In this document: piece by piece, positions 1-12,600 of the stretch
How the letters are laid out: every line of letters begins with the position of its first letter
How positions within the stretch are numbered: position 1 is the stretch's first letter
NCBI RefSeq assembly: GCF_047948215.1
Contig: NC_134456.1
Coordinates: 11,123,730 to 11,187,729, forward strand
Source of the DNA: Lycorma delicatula
Lineage: Eukaryota > Arthropoda > Insecta > Hemiptera > Fulgoridae
Direction of reading: 5' to 3'
Length of the DNA: 64,000 nucleotides
Made by a program: the position numbers and the translations under genes
The notes under the pieces: model-generated
What the model was told of the DNA's origin: nothing
Database searches by the model: none
Seen by the model: the letters and a program-made list of their open reading frames with translations, nothing else

Positions 1-725
1 TTAATTAATGAAATATTTGGTATTTCAAGGGGAAGGTACATCGATTCAAATCTGACTTCATCTTCTTTAACCTTTTTTTTTTTTTTTAATTTAAATATAT
101 TGATTTATTAATACTAATTATTAACCTCTGTATGTAAAAAAATACAATAAATAATATTTCAGTAACAATAAAAAAAAAATAAAAAAATATCTGAAGTTAT
201 TAATGAAATAAAATTTCATGTACTTTTCATTTAAAAACAAATGTGTATGTGAAATTTAATAGGCATACAAGGAACTCATGTGGTGTCCACATCAATTTTT
301 TTTTCTCTTCCAGTGAACATATTCATTTCCTTTACTGAATTTATTTTACATATAACTGTGCTGACTTATTTTTTTTTTTTAAATAAAGACATAATTAATA
401 AAAAGAGTATTCTGCTGTAATTAATTATGTGTACTAATATAATTTCTGTAATCTTTTTGCAGATGCATGCAAACATAAAAGTGTATTTGTGCATGGGATA
501 TATGAGACTATTAAGGCATATGAGAGCTTTTGGCTGGGATTATTGTTTAAAATCAGAAGAGAAGATTTTACACAATTAAAAAAGTATTAACAATGCAATT
601 AATTGTTTAGTTACATACAATATTTTAAATATTTTACAGTCAATATTTTAGTTATGTGTCATTTCTGAGGTATAACAAGTTCATGAAAAGGCTTCTTATT
701 AAATTTAAGTTAATTGTGTTGTGCC
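1..725. other. AT-rich intronic sequence, nothing recognised
   Basis: Left of the last visible transporter exon and presumably within its next intron. Poly-T and poly-A runs only. A short plus-strand segment after a ttgcag at about 463 is open for about 40 codons, but nothing supports an exon. Confidence 0.5.

Positions 726-809
<84 letters not shown>
726..809. repeat. compound microsatellite (TG)n(TA)n(TG)n
   Basis: TG repeats at 726-742, TA at 743-764, TG at 765-809. Any reading frame through it is an artefact of the repeat. Confidence 0.97.
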
Positions 810-811
<2 letters not shown>

Positions 812-1356
812 AGTCCATGCACACACTCACATACACAGAGCTAAGGTAAATTTATGTTAAATTGTTTTTGCATATATCTGCAAACAAAGAAAGTTTGTGT
901 GTGTGTGCCACACACAGGCATATGCAAAAAGAATACATAAAGCATATACATAATTAAATATAGCAGAATACAATTTTTAATAATGCTAACCAATTAAGAG
1001 AAAATTATGAAATTTTTATAGGTTTCTGAAAAAAGTTATGTTTTTATTTTGTTTTAAGGAGTACTACTTTTTCTAAAACAGCTTTTGCATCTTTTTAAAG
1101 GTGATCTTGAAGAGGTTCATGGCTTTATAGAACATCTTTCGTCAACCGCTGAATATACCTATTAAATCTTTTTACATTTTTTTAAAACTTTATACACTGA
1201 ATTTTTCAACCTCATCATCATTAATAATATTCACCTAATTCTTTTCTTAGAATTTTTTTTCAAACTTTGCTTTTTTTGTTAATGAAGACATAATTTTAAG
1301 TATAGGATTTTTATTAAACTAAATAAAATCGCACTAATTTATCTAATATTGTAAAG

Positions 1357-1410
1357 CAGCGTTTCTCATACTTTCAGTATTTGCAACCCAATTTTCATCG
1401 TACAATACGT
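1357..1410. repeat. hAT-like terminal sequence (MITE end)
   Basis: CAGCGTTTCTCATACTTTCA followed by a stretch like 'tttgcaacccaattttcat' resembles the widespread hAT terminus cagcgtttctcaaacttt...cgacccaattttcat. The other terminus was not found, so this is either a solo end or a decayed MITE. Confidence 0.45.
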
Positions 1411-1439
1411 ACAATTTTTTAACAATGTATACAATAATA

Positions 1440-2640
1440 ATGTATTTTAACACTAGCCAGCACTGCTTTAGGTTCGGGCTTCTTCTCTGCGTTAAACTTA
1501 TTTCCACCCTTCTTCTGACTGATTGAAGGCTCATTGCTTGGTTGTACAGAACTCTTAAGTTTGAAAATATCTGCTTTCTTCTGTGTGGATTTAAAACTGC
1601 TTTCTGTTAACGGTCGACTCTTCAATTTTTCATCGATTATATGTTTGACCATACATGCTAGAGCTGGTGCCAGCTCACTGACCGCATCCTCTGGTTTAAA
1701 GGAAGCTGCAGGAGCTGCAGCAACCTGTGCATAAGATGCAGTCTTTGGCATTCCGCTAAATAAGATTTTTCTGGCCTCAAATTAGCTAACTTTCTTTACA
1801 GTTTTGAACTCTTGTATCGACTACTTGTAGATATAATAAATAATTCCTAGAACTTGCAGAGTGGTGCCCGTGAAAATTGACTCAGACAAGTGGATCCCTG
1901 CACGGATCATCAGGATGTAGTTGCTCACCACAAACACAGGCTTCATTCCTCAAACTTGCCACTGTCAGAGATTCGGACACACAACTGCCACTGTGTGTCT
2001 GAATCTCTGACATCCAGTCTGGATAAACAGATGTACAGCCAGTCTGTGAAATCCAGCTTTTATTTTCTCAGGACACTTCGACTTAGTGAAAGTTAACACG
2101 TGCGAAGCAGAGGGTAGAATGGCTACCCTCTGTTGGTCGTGTATTTAATCAACGACCCTCAACAACTCCTTGTTCGTGAAGTTCCTCTACGATTTCCTCT
2201 TCTGTGCAGTTTAATAAATCTCTACACACGACTACACCCTTCGAGGTATTTAATGTACTATGGAGTGCCTAACGTCCAAGACGGTTTGAGGAGCCGTGAC
2301 AATTGTAGATGATTGATAGTTTCAACAAACAGCCCACTAGAAGTCTTCTTTGTTTCTTTTACATGTTCTTCAGCAATTTCCATGATGCCTAGAGTATTAC
2401 CAAAGAAGTGACTTTTGAGAAATTCCCTCGGTTTTTTTTTATTACTAAATATTTTGGAATCATTCCATTACGCTTCAGTTGAAACTTGGTCCTATCCGTC
2501 TTCTCTCTCTTTATAACTTCAATACTTTTCGTTCCCCTCGCTTCCAAAGAAAAGGCTTTCCAAGACGAGGATGTTTATGTGTATCCTCTGCCGCGGAAGC
2601 TGTGGAAGTTGAAATTCTTTATCCTATGTTTTGCTAGTCA
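1440..2640 (-). pseudogene. decayed ORF1 (gag-like) of an I/Jockey-type LINE
   Basis: Read right to left with frameshifts, this gives conserved ORF1 blocks: IPKYLVIKKNRGNFSKV (about 2440), ETKKTSSGLFVETINHLQLS, a segment like SKGVVVCRDLLNCTEEEIVE, a degenerate zinc-knuckle region with LHPDDPCRD (about 1900), then KVSYFEARKILFSGMPKTAS followed by YAQVAAAPA, an uninterrupted stretch of 110 codons (1751-1419). These proteins bind RNA and package LINE transcripts. ORF2 is missing: the element is cut at about 1440, close to the hAT-like end. Stops and frameshifts rule out function. Assignment to the I/Jockey group rests on the motif order, from memory. Confidence 0.75.
1963..2012. repeat. 21-bp inverted repeat, 8-nt loop
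   Basis: Arms 1963-1983 and 1992-2012 match at 20 of 21 positions (TGTCAGAGATTC.GACACACA). It lies inside the LINE ORF1, where a palindrome is not expected of the parent element. Confidence 0.9.
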
Positions 2641-3215
2641 ATATGTTACAAGGTGCCGGCAGAGAGATGGTTGAGCGTGCCCCGAATCATTGATCCTGCC
2701 TGGGCTCCTCCAGTCAACCGTCTCCCACAAATTTAGCCCAGCCTGGGAGTCAGATACTGCCCCACCCACTATATCGATATCCCAGGACTCGCACTAGCAG
2801 TAAGGGCGCTGATACCCTTACTCATTAGTAAATCCTGCCAAGGGTCGAAATGACTGGCTCAACTGAATGGCGCAAGATATCGATAGAGCTAAATTCACAT
2901 CAGGCCATCCTCAACCTGGCTATACAACCGGGTAAAGAAATGAGCACTTGCTGTCTACACTCCGCTCATCACTGATTAAAACAAGTCACGGTATTACCTC
3001 TCGCTCCGCTGCAAACACCGAAATCAAGAACCGCAACCAGATCGGACAGCTCAGGAACGCCAATCCCATACTTCACAGAGGAGTTTCTGAGCAAAACCAT
3101 TACTCCGTTGGCCGACATAAATGAAAATACTGAAGTACCATGTCGTTGCCCGCTTCGGACGTGTGCGTAGATGTTATTGCACGGACGTGGGGTTGGTTTT
3201 TATCCAGGGCGTTAT
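2641..3215 (-). mobile_element. likely 5'UTR/start of the same LINE
   Basis: GC-richer than its surroundings and contiguous with the ORF1 relic, ending abruptly at about 3215 before (TTA)n sequence. No long frame. The abrupt change in composition is taken as the 5' end of the element. Confidence 0.5.
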
Positions 3216-3388
3216 TATTATTATTGTTATTTCTGGGGTGGATAATAGTTGATTATTTTATAGATAAATAAAAAATAACTGCATAGTAAATTGAATAAAA
3301 TGAGGTTCATCACATCTTCATCAAATTGCTGAATAGTCAAGACTAAAGGGATTTAATATAATAAAAGAAAGAATGAATTAGTACTTAC

Positions 3389-3664
3389 TGTTCCAATTCC
3401 TTCCAGTCCAGAGATTACAGTTGAAAAGAATAATGGAAATTTTTTATATGTGACAAAGAGTGGTCTGGAACTAAGTGGAGGAATGTCTTGCAGCACATAA
3501 TAAAATATCATTACTAAACCAACTAAAAGAAATATATTTGCTAATACTGAAAATGGTACAAGATATTTCATTGAACGAATTATTCCTATTATTAGCAGTG
3601 GAAAAATACAAATAATCATAAACCACCTGATGTTCCATTCTATATTAAATTGATTTTTTATTAC
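3389..3664 (-). CDS. SLC36 gene coding exon 6 (TM4-TM5 and start of TM6), last visible exon
   Basis: 276 bp = 92 codons, phase 0 at both ends, acceptor tttttttcag and donor GTAAGT. It encodes a loop, TM4, the conserved 'R.MKYLVPFSVLANIFLLVGL' block, TM5, then KKFPLFFSTVISGLEGIGT. The family continues with V.PLENNM..., which I could not find in 1-3388, so the next exon is probably off the window. Confidence 0.92.
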
Positions 3665-6600
3665 CTGAAAAAAAAAAAATAATTAGTTTTGTAATTTCAT
3701 AATCCAAGTACAGGGAGTTCGAAGAAGAATTCCGTGGTTTTGAATTTACTTTATTACATTATTAAAACTAAATTTACTTTATTACATTTAGAGTGACAAA
3801 TGTGTTTTATTATGTGAAAATACAAGTCTAAATTTTTTTTTACCTCCTTATATAACTCAATGTGGTCACCGTTTACCGTCCTGCAGACGTCAAACCGATA
3901 ATCTGCCTTATTCCATATCCTGGACACCTTGTTTACAGGACTCGCTTCTACGGCTCCTGTTATTCTTTGGCACAAGTGGTCAAGTGACTGGCTTTTTTCT
4001 TGGTTTACAATGTCTTTTATGTAGCTTAAAAGACGAACTCCATTGGCGTCAAATCGGTATTTCGCGATGTCCAAGCTATGGAGTTTATTTGCCTATCCAG
4101 CCATCTGGGAACTTGTCGTTGAGCGCAGTCCTACCACAAGACGTGCAGGGATTCCATCCTGTTGGAAAATTAGGCCCTTCATATTTTCAATCTGCGAAAA
4201 CGCAAAATTCTTTAAAATGTCTGAGTGCATTATGGCCGTAGTAGTCTGATCATGGAAAAAATTGCCCAAAAATTTTATGCGTACACTTTCACATCAGACA
4301 TTCACTTTAGAATACTCCAACAATTCGTGTGGATTTTCTGAGCCCCGTACCCAAAAAATATGGCGATTTCCGACACTAAAAACATGCAGTTTTGCTTCAT
4401 CAGAAAATAAAGTGCATTGTATAGTTAGTTTCACCAGCAGAAATGGAATGAAACTTGGCTGTTCGAAATTAAACTCTTTGTGATTTATCATATGTAGTAG
4501 CACGAAGTTTCAATCGGTTGTGAACAACATTATGGACAGCGTTCCATATTAGTTATATTTAATGAACAATTAACGACTAACACTATGAACTGAAAATGTT
4601 GAACTTCGTTGGAAATACTGTCGAATTCTTTCTGTATTTTCTGCACTTGTTTTAAGCCTACCTGGTGAGTGTCCTTTCAGAACGCTTCCATTTTCCAAAA
4701 ACTGTTCGCATTAATTAATACTTTTGTTACTCGGACTATTTCGGCGATAGACTCGCGTACAGTTTTTTTCTACGACAGTCACTAATTTTCTTTCTGCAAA
4801 CCAGTATACGCACCATGTGGTGACACCATGGTATTGAAGCCCGGCCTCATAATAACATGGCTTATACAACAGTCTTAACACAGCTGCTACCTGATGGAGT
4901 ATGAGTAAACTAAAACTTAATTGTTGTCGCTTCAAGATAACGCATAAAACACTACTGAGTACTGCAGAATAAAAACTTTATTCGTTCTTGAAACCCCGGA
5001 ATTTTTTTTTTTTTTTTGACACATGATATATCTGTTAGAACTTAAGCTAAACAGTATAAAACATAAAGGCAACATATAATCTTATCTATACTATTATATA
5101 AAGAGGAATAAAGTTTGTACGAGATAAACAAAAAACCTACTCGATCAATCGCAACCTAACAGTTACCCATGTTTTTGGCATAACTGAGAACGGTTTTAGA
5201 TATATTTCATCTAGAAAAATCCCTAGGTATTAGTAAAGATTTGCCGGTTGAAGCACAAAGTTTAATGAATTGATTTCATGAACTGTGAGTCTCTATCGTT
5301 GTGTAAAATGGGTTTCAATTGACTGATTCGAATAAATTGAACGAATAATATTACAAAAATAATGGAATTAAATTTACGTTAAATAAAATATAATAATTTT
5401 AAACAAATTTTTGTTTTACAATAATGGACTTCCCATGGGGACAGCGTGTGAGGACAGAGTGGTGAGGTATGCGAACACCTCGTGGAAGGCTAGATCAATC
5501 ATGACAATCAACCGGTAACAAATGCGGTGTCCCTGGGGCGCTGATTCAAGAGGTGCAATGGAGTGCTCTTATAATATTTCTGCAGACAGTCGTCCGATTT
5601 TAAAAATTTGAACGGGTTATTTGTTAGTATGTTGAAGGCTAACTTTTGCATGCATCAGGTGCACTCTCAATGTAACAGATCATGTTTATTCGAAAATGTA
5701 TATAAACGTACAGTGCAGAAATTCCGGGGATGGAGCTTTCTGGGTAGATGAGAATGGCAACTGAAGCAAGCTCTGTAGATGTCCAGGGCGCCGGTTCCCC
5801 TGGCAACTTAGGATTGTTCTGACTAGATGGGCTGGATAGTAATAAAATATTTTAATTATTAATATAATATTTCATTATATTTTACACCTTGCAGATAGCG
5901 CCTTTTGTACCAAATATTCAAGATTGACTTAATTTAAAATATTAATATATTTGCTAACTTCTTTACAAAAAATAAAACAAGAAAACAGCATTTATTTCGT
6001 ATATACGAGGGTAAGTCAATTATTATCCGCAATTTAGATATATTTTTGTTTATGTTGGTAGTACTGTCGTGTTGCATAGATGACGCATGCATGGTTTAAT
6101 TGTTGTTATGTCTGTGCAGGTTTGAAGCCGCTAGGTCAGTTCCATTATCGCTGCCCTGCCGTTAACCGTGGCTGCTCCGCTTTCCGTTTGCACCAAAAAA
6201 GAGCACCGTTCAGTGATCCGTTTTTTGTGGTCGGAAAGTGTATCAGGGGCCGAAATTCATCGAAGACATTCGGTACAGTTCGTGAACAGTGTGTTGCCAT
6301 GGAACGAATGGATTGAAAAATTCAAAAATGGTCGCACAAGTGTTACGCACGACAAACGAGCCGGACGACCGTTTACCGCCACAAATAAGGAAAACATTGA
6401 GCGTGCACGTGACATGATTTTCTTAGACAGACGAGTAACTATCGATGAAGTGGCGCGTCGTCTCCAAATTAGTCACGGTTCTGCCTACGAAATCATCCAC
6501 AACAGACTTGGGTTTCATAAAGTCTGTGCAAGATGGGTCCCAAAACAACTCGCACAGTTGCAAAAACAAACGCCCTTGGACATCTGCCAAAAACAATTGG

Positions 6601-9600
6601 ATCGTTACGGTAACGATCTTCTTAGACAGAATCATCATCAGTGACGAAACATGGAACCATCATTACGAGCCGGAGAGTAAACGGAAGAGTATGGAATGGA
6701 AACATCCAAATTCGCCCTGCAAAAAAAAGTTTAAACCCCAACCGTCTGCAGAAAACTGATGTTTACAGTTTTTTGGGGCTGACAAGGCCCAGTACTGGAA
6801 CATTATGAGGAAAGGGGCACGACAATAAACAGTGCGCGTTACAGTAAGATGCTTACTGCCAAGCTGAAGCCTGCAATTCGAAGCAAACGCCGAGGACTGC
6901 TATCAATAGATGTGATGTTGCACGACAATGCCTGTTCACATACTGCTGCCCACACTACTGAAACACTCCAGAAACTCAATTTTGAAGTATTGGCTCATCC
7001 TCTGTATAGTACTGCTCTTGCCCCTTCTGACTACTACTTGTTTGGTCCACTCAAAGGGGCATTAAGGGGCCATTGATTTACCTCGGACGAAACAGTGAAG
7101 GAAGTGGTGCATTCCTGACTCGCAGCTCAAATGAAAACCTTCTTTTAAGAGGGCATCAGGAAGCTTGTGCAACGATGGACCAAGCGCATTGAAATGCAAG
7201 GGGAGTATGTTGAAAAATGATATACATGTAAGTTTCCTATTTGTATTGCAATAAAATTTATAACTACATTGCAGATAATAACTGACTTACCTTCATATAT
7301 ATATATATATATATATAAACCCGCCGGGTTAGTCTAGTGGTTAAACTTGCCATCGTAAAATCAGCTGATTTTCAAAGTTAAGAGTTCTAAGGTTTGAGTC
7401 CTTGTAAAGACAGTTCCTTTTATATAGATTTGAATGCTAGAATGTGGATACCAGTGTTCTTTGGTGTTTTGGTTTCGATTAACTGCATGCCTCAGAAGTG
7501 GTGGACCTGAGTCTTTTCCAGACTACATGTTACCAGTACATTCACACTTACATTGCACTACATCAGGACTGTCAAGCTACACACACTCAAACACACACAC
7601 ATGTACATATCTACGAAAAAGATGACATAACTAAAAATTTATTGATGACCTGATATGAAATACCAGCCAGTCATCCCCCAAAAACAGCATCACCATTCAC
7701 AACAAAATCAAACATCCTCGGCCAAGCTTATCAAGGAGAGTGAGGAATGTAGTTTTTTGTTTCCTTCTTCATTGCTGAATACAGTGGTATGTTTCAATTT
7801 GGTAAACCCAATAAAATGCAAATGATATTCAGCTCTACAAGTGAATTCTTCCATCTGTTCATTACAGGGACTGGATGTACTCGTATAATGAATATTATTA
7901 TTCTCAGAGGATGTTTTAAAATACCACTTGATCATGATTAAGGATAAGTAAAGAGAATAACAAGATTAACTTGAATTTAATCCTAAACTCTTATGATTTT
8001 GAAGGAAAGGAGTTTTTCACTGATGTATATACACATTTCAGTTAAAAATTCCTTGAGCATTTTTACTAAACTGTTTTTATCATCATAGTACTAATATCAT
8101 GATAATTTATCCATGAACTTTGGCCCTACATAAAGTAAATTACATTAAAATAGTTGTGTTATATGGGCTTCCACAAACTTACATCATCATTTTTTATGTT
8201 ATTACATAATAATTTTCTGTGTTAAATAATCTTTCATATGACTATGATGTTTTTGGTATTTATTACATAAATATTCATCTTAAATTTATTATTATATTCT
8301 GTATTTGTTTGTTTTATAACATGTAATGTATTTTCATTACTGTTATTTCATATAATTATCATTTTAATATTAATATAATATTTAAATTAAACCCGCTTTT
8401 CTTTTATGTCAATTACTTCTTTTCTGATGCTGCTCAGAATAAGGTTTTCACATAGTTCCCGCTGATTTTTCAAGGCAAATACCAGAATAGTTACTTTGTT
8501 AACAATAAAGTAGAACGCTTACTCATTTCTGACAAGATCTATTTAATATATAAAACAAATTTTATGTACTGAAATAAGTAAATATGTTATTAATAAAATA
8601 TAAAACATTTAAATTAAATGTAATGTTTATATTCAGATAACATAACATAAATGTAAATTGTTTAGCTATCAAATTTGCTAGTTAATTAAATTATCTTTCT
8701 TTATACAAATATGTAAAATATAATAGCAATTACAGTGCAATCTTAGGTTTGAATAAACTTTTACAAAATTCATGTTCACTTAATCGATCAAATAATGTTA
8801 AAAAATGTAATAATTTACTTGGTAGAATAAGTAAGTAAATCACATATACTTCATTAAATATATTAATTTTTTTTAATGTATTGATAAACTTACCTCTTGT
8901 AGAGTAGATGCAACTATTACAACATAAACTGCATTCGATCCGAAATAGGTTAAAAAAAGAAATGTGTCAACAACCTTTCTGAAAAAATGAATAATTTATG
9001 ACAAAAACAATTTTTAAATTATTTATTTGATATATTATGTAAGATTATTAAATATGAAATTTTTAATAATTCATTTAATGAATTAATGAATTTTTAATTC
9101 ATTTATTAATGAATGGAATTTTCATACCAAATACTTTTTGGTGTTAATTTTTGAACATCTTTTTAATGTTAACTGTTTTGAATAAAACCCATCTTAAAAA
9201 TATTAAGAAACCCCATAGTTGGAATAATAAATTCAATCTACTCTACACGTGTTTGTTCATTAAATATATTGTTTTTATCAAATTAATTATATTAGTCAGT
9301 TTCATAATCAAAAATGCTTTAATATCTTGATTTTTATGCGGTATCCAACTTATTATAGTCCATTCTTGTACGGTGTTTTATTATCAGGTCTGATTAAATT
9401 TGGTATAGATCTGGCCAAGAATTGGACTTAATAGGGTATCTCAAATAAAAATTAAATCAAGTTTCTACTTCTCATAGTGTTTTGATTTATAGTAGCATCT
9501 TGAATTGTTTGTACTCTCCAAATTATTAGAAAATACTACAAAAAAAAACCAACATATTCCTACAGTTCATTCTGGTTAGATATTTGTATGCTTGTTTTGT

Positions 9601-12600
9601 TTACTAAACTTTATGATTTATAAAAACATTAATTTTTCAGAAAGCATAACAGTCATAAGAAATTCAAATTGGGTACAAACTAAAGACTTTTATGTAAGAC
9701 TTTCAAAGCGTTTTACTAACTTCTTCATTCCCTCTTTAAGAAATTCTAGTGTCAGTGACTTAAATCTCTCAGTAACACCACTTTTTAATTCGTCATCGTC
9801 AAACCTTTGTGATGCAAGCCTCTGTTTAAGATGAAGAAATAGAAAACAATGCTGGTAGCTAAGTCTGGGATATAGGGTGAATCATTGACAATTTTCCAAC
9901 CACATTTTTCCAATCGCCTCAGTAATTTGCCGTATCGGCTAGGCATCGTCATGCAAAAACAAAATCCAGCAGTCGTTCATCCTTTACAGTTCTAAGATAT
10001 TTTTAGTTGTATCGGCGAGTTCACAATGGTTCCATAATCACTAAATGAATACGCTAGACCACCCTTTTTGTCATAAAAACAGTACAACCTTCTTTACTGA
10101 ACGTTCTTCTTTGGTCTAGGAGATGGTGAATGTTACCGTCGCATCAAATGCTCTTTTTCTGGACATTCGAATAACAAATTTAGCTTTCTTCTCCGGTAAC
10201 AAAGGGATCAAATAATCCATCACCTTCATTTTTTAATATCACAAAATTCGTGCCCTGTGCTACGATCGTTTTTCCTTGTACGTGTCGATTAACATCTTCG
10301 GCACTCATCCGGCACACAATTTTTTCAATCAAAACTTCAAAGATCCAAAAAAAATTCAAGATAAAAAGATCTAAATCAAAAATCTTGAAACATCAAAGAC
10401 AACTTTGATGGGGGAAAAGCGCCGGTTTTCATGGCGCTTGATTTTCGACAAATTCTTCAATCAAATCATTTGTTATCACCGACAGCTCAGTTCTTCATCA
10501 TGAACGTTCGTTCATCGTTCTCGAAATGAAGGGAACCACTGTTTTACTTTTCCGTCACTTATAATTACTGGTCCTTAAAGATCACAGATTTGTTTGTAAA
10601 CTTTTGGCGCAGAATTATCTCTTGCCATTAAGACTCAGGAATCTTAGTGGGTCAGGAATTGTAACACTCATTATACGGAATAATATAAACAACTAACATC
10701 AAAATGACTGTCTTTTGCTGCTATCACCTGAAAGTTGATTGAAGTACGCAAGCACCATTTATTTACATCGCCTGTACAGGAGGCAAATTCAAAACAGACC
10801 TTACTTTGAAAATACGCCTTATATATATAGCTTTTCATTAAAAGGGATTTGCCGTCAATGGTAAATTTCAATGTGTTATTGAGATCTAGTATACGTTTCT
10901 ACAGGCGGCTTAAAAAAATTTGATGTTCCCTGTAGAAAGTTAGTGTATCGTTTAAATAACGTTAAGTATTTGGATTTTTCTTTGAAAGATCATTTCACAA
11001 TAAAAGCTTATATTATCAATAAATTACTAAAATCAATTTTTACTTAAATATTTCCCCTCCAATAATCTGATTGCAGCAATCCTTTGGGGTTTATAATAAT
11101 AATAAACAATAGTAATATTTTTAGTAATTATATAATAATCGCTTTGAAACAAAGGCTATTGTCATTCTCCTCTTACCAAAGTCCACGTGAGCACATATAC
11201 CTTTGGTTTAGAAATCTTGATGGATACTGTTGTGGCTATGACAAAGGAGACATTATAAGATAAGAACCCTTATATGGTGCTGAAGCCAAGTTTCTCTAAT
11301 TTTTTATAGAGGTTTATTTTTTTCTGATTGCTGTTTAAATGTGTAATATAATAATGATCTAATATTCACTTATACCGTGTAAAGAACTCAATGAGCAACT
11401 TATTTTTCACCTGCACAAAATTCAATTGTAAATTGAATAAATGTGTCAACCGTACCGTTCATAGAATGTTAGCATCATATCTTAAATTATTGTTCGATTG
11501 ATCGATTAATGGCATTACATGAAAGATTGAATGCACTAGTCAAGTTTTGTAATCATTAAAATAAAACTAAATAAGCATAGTGCGAAATAAAAAACCTATG
11601 TAGAAAAAATAATGTAAATTTTACAACATGACTAATGAAGTTCATTGATTTGATGCACAAAAGGATTGGATGTATATTCCCTAATCCTACTTTAGATGAC
11701 AAATAAAACCATTCACAATTTTAAGCACGACTGAAAGCTGGAAATGGTAAAGAAACAAAAAAAAAACAGATATATTATCAAATTATTTAATCATTGGTTT
11801 TCCTGAGATAAAGAAAAATGAAAGTACCTAGAAGATTCATGAAGAAATGGAAACAAATTCTCTGATAATCAGTTGTTGTAAGATTCTCTCATAAACAGTT
11901 GTAATTCACAACTGCTTTACCAGACAGTTTTCACCACAATTTTACAATTTCTAGTTCTCCATACAAAAAAAAAATAACTAAAAATTCAAGTATAAATTAG
12001 TTTTTAAAATAACCATACATTTAAAAAAAAATTTTTTTTTGTTAAAAATAATTGAGTTTTGTACTTTTTTTTTCATCTTTTATTTTGTATTTATAACTTT
12101 CGTCAATACAGTAAAACTATTAAATGTGTGTGTAAAAATAATGTGTCTTTATGGTTCTACTCTACAAAAAATTCTTTATATTTAATATCAATTAGAAGAT
12201 ATTACTGTCTTATGAGATAGATACTGACATAGTCACAGCAGATTTCTTACTTGCACATATCTTGAATCGTATATAAGCCGATTCCAAAATCACCAATTTG
12301 AGATTATTTTAAACCAGATTACAATTTTTGTTTTAATTCCTGTGATTAAATATGAAAATATATTTAATAATAATTAACTCCATATAACTTTTTTTATGTT
12401 ACTCGATAAGGTGGGTAAGTTTTTACTGATAAGCACTACACCTTCATCAGATCTAATCAGTGGAATAATTTATCATTTAGTATTAATAATTTCTAATAGT
12501 TAAACAAACAATTAATTATCGTATTAGAACAACAAAGACAATCATTATAAAAGAAAGAATTACATGATTTATTTGAAAGTATCTTCCTCATTTAACAAAT

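Noticed and set aside
656..844. Plus-strand frame of 62 codons
   Set aside because: Runs through the TG/TA microsatellite; the translation is only the repeat.
1534..1734. Plus-strand 66-codon frame
   Set aside because: Antisense shadow of the LINE ORF1 relic on the minus strand.
7318..7400. tRNA-like start with box A and box B
   Set aside because: SINE head: followed by the SINE body, with no acceptor stem pairing.
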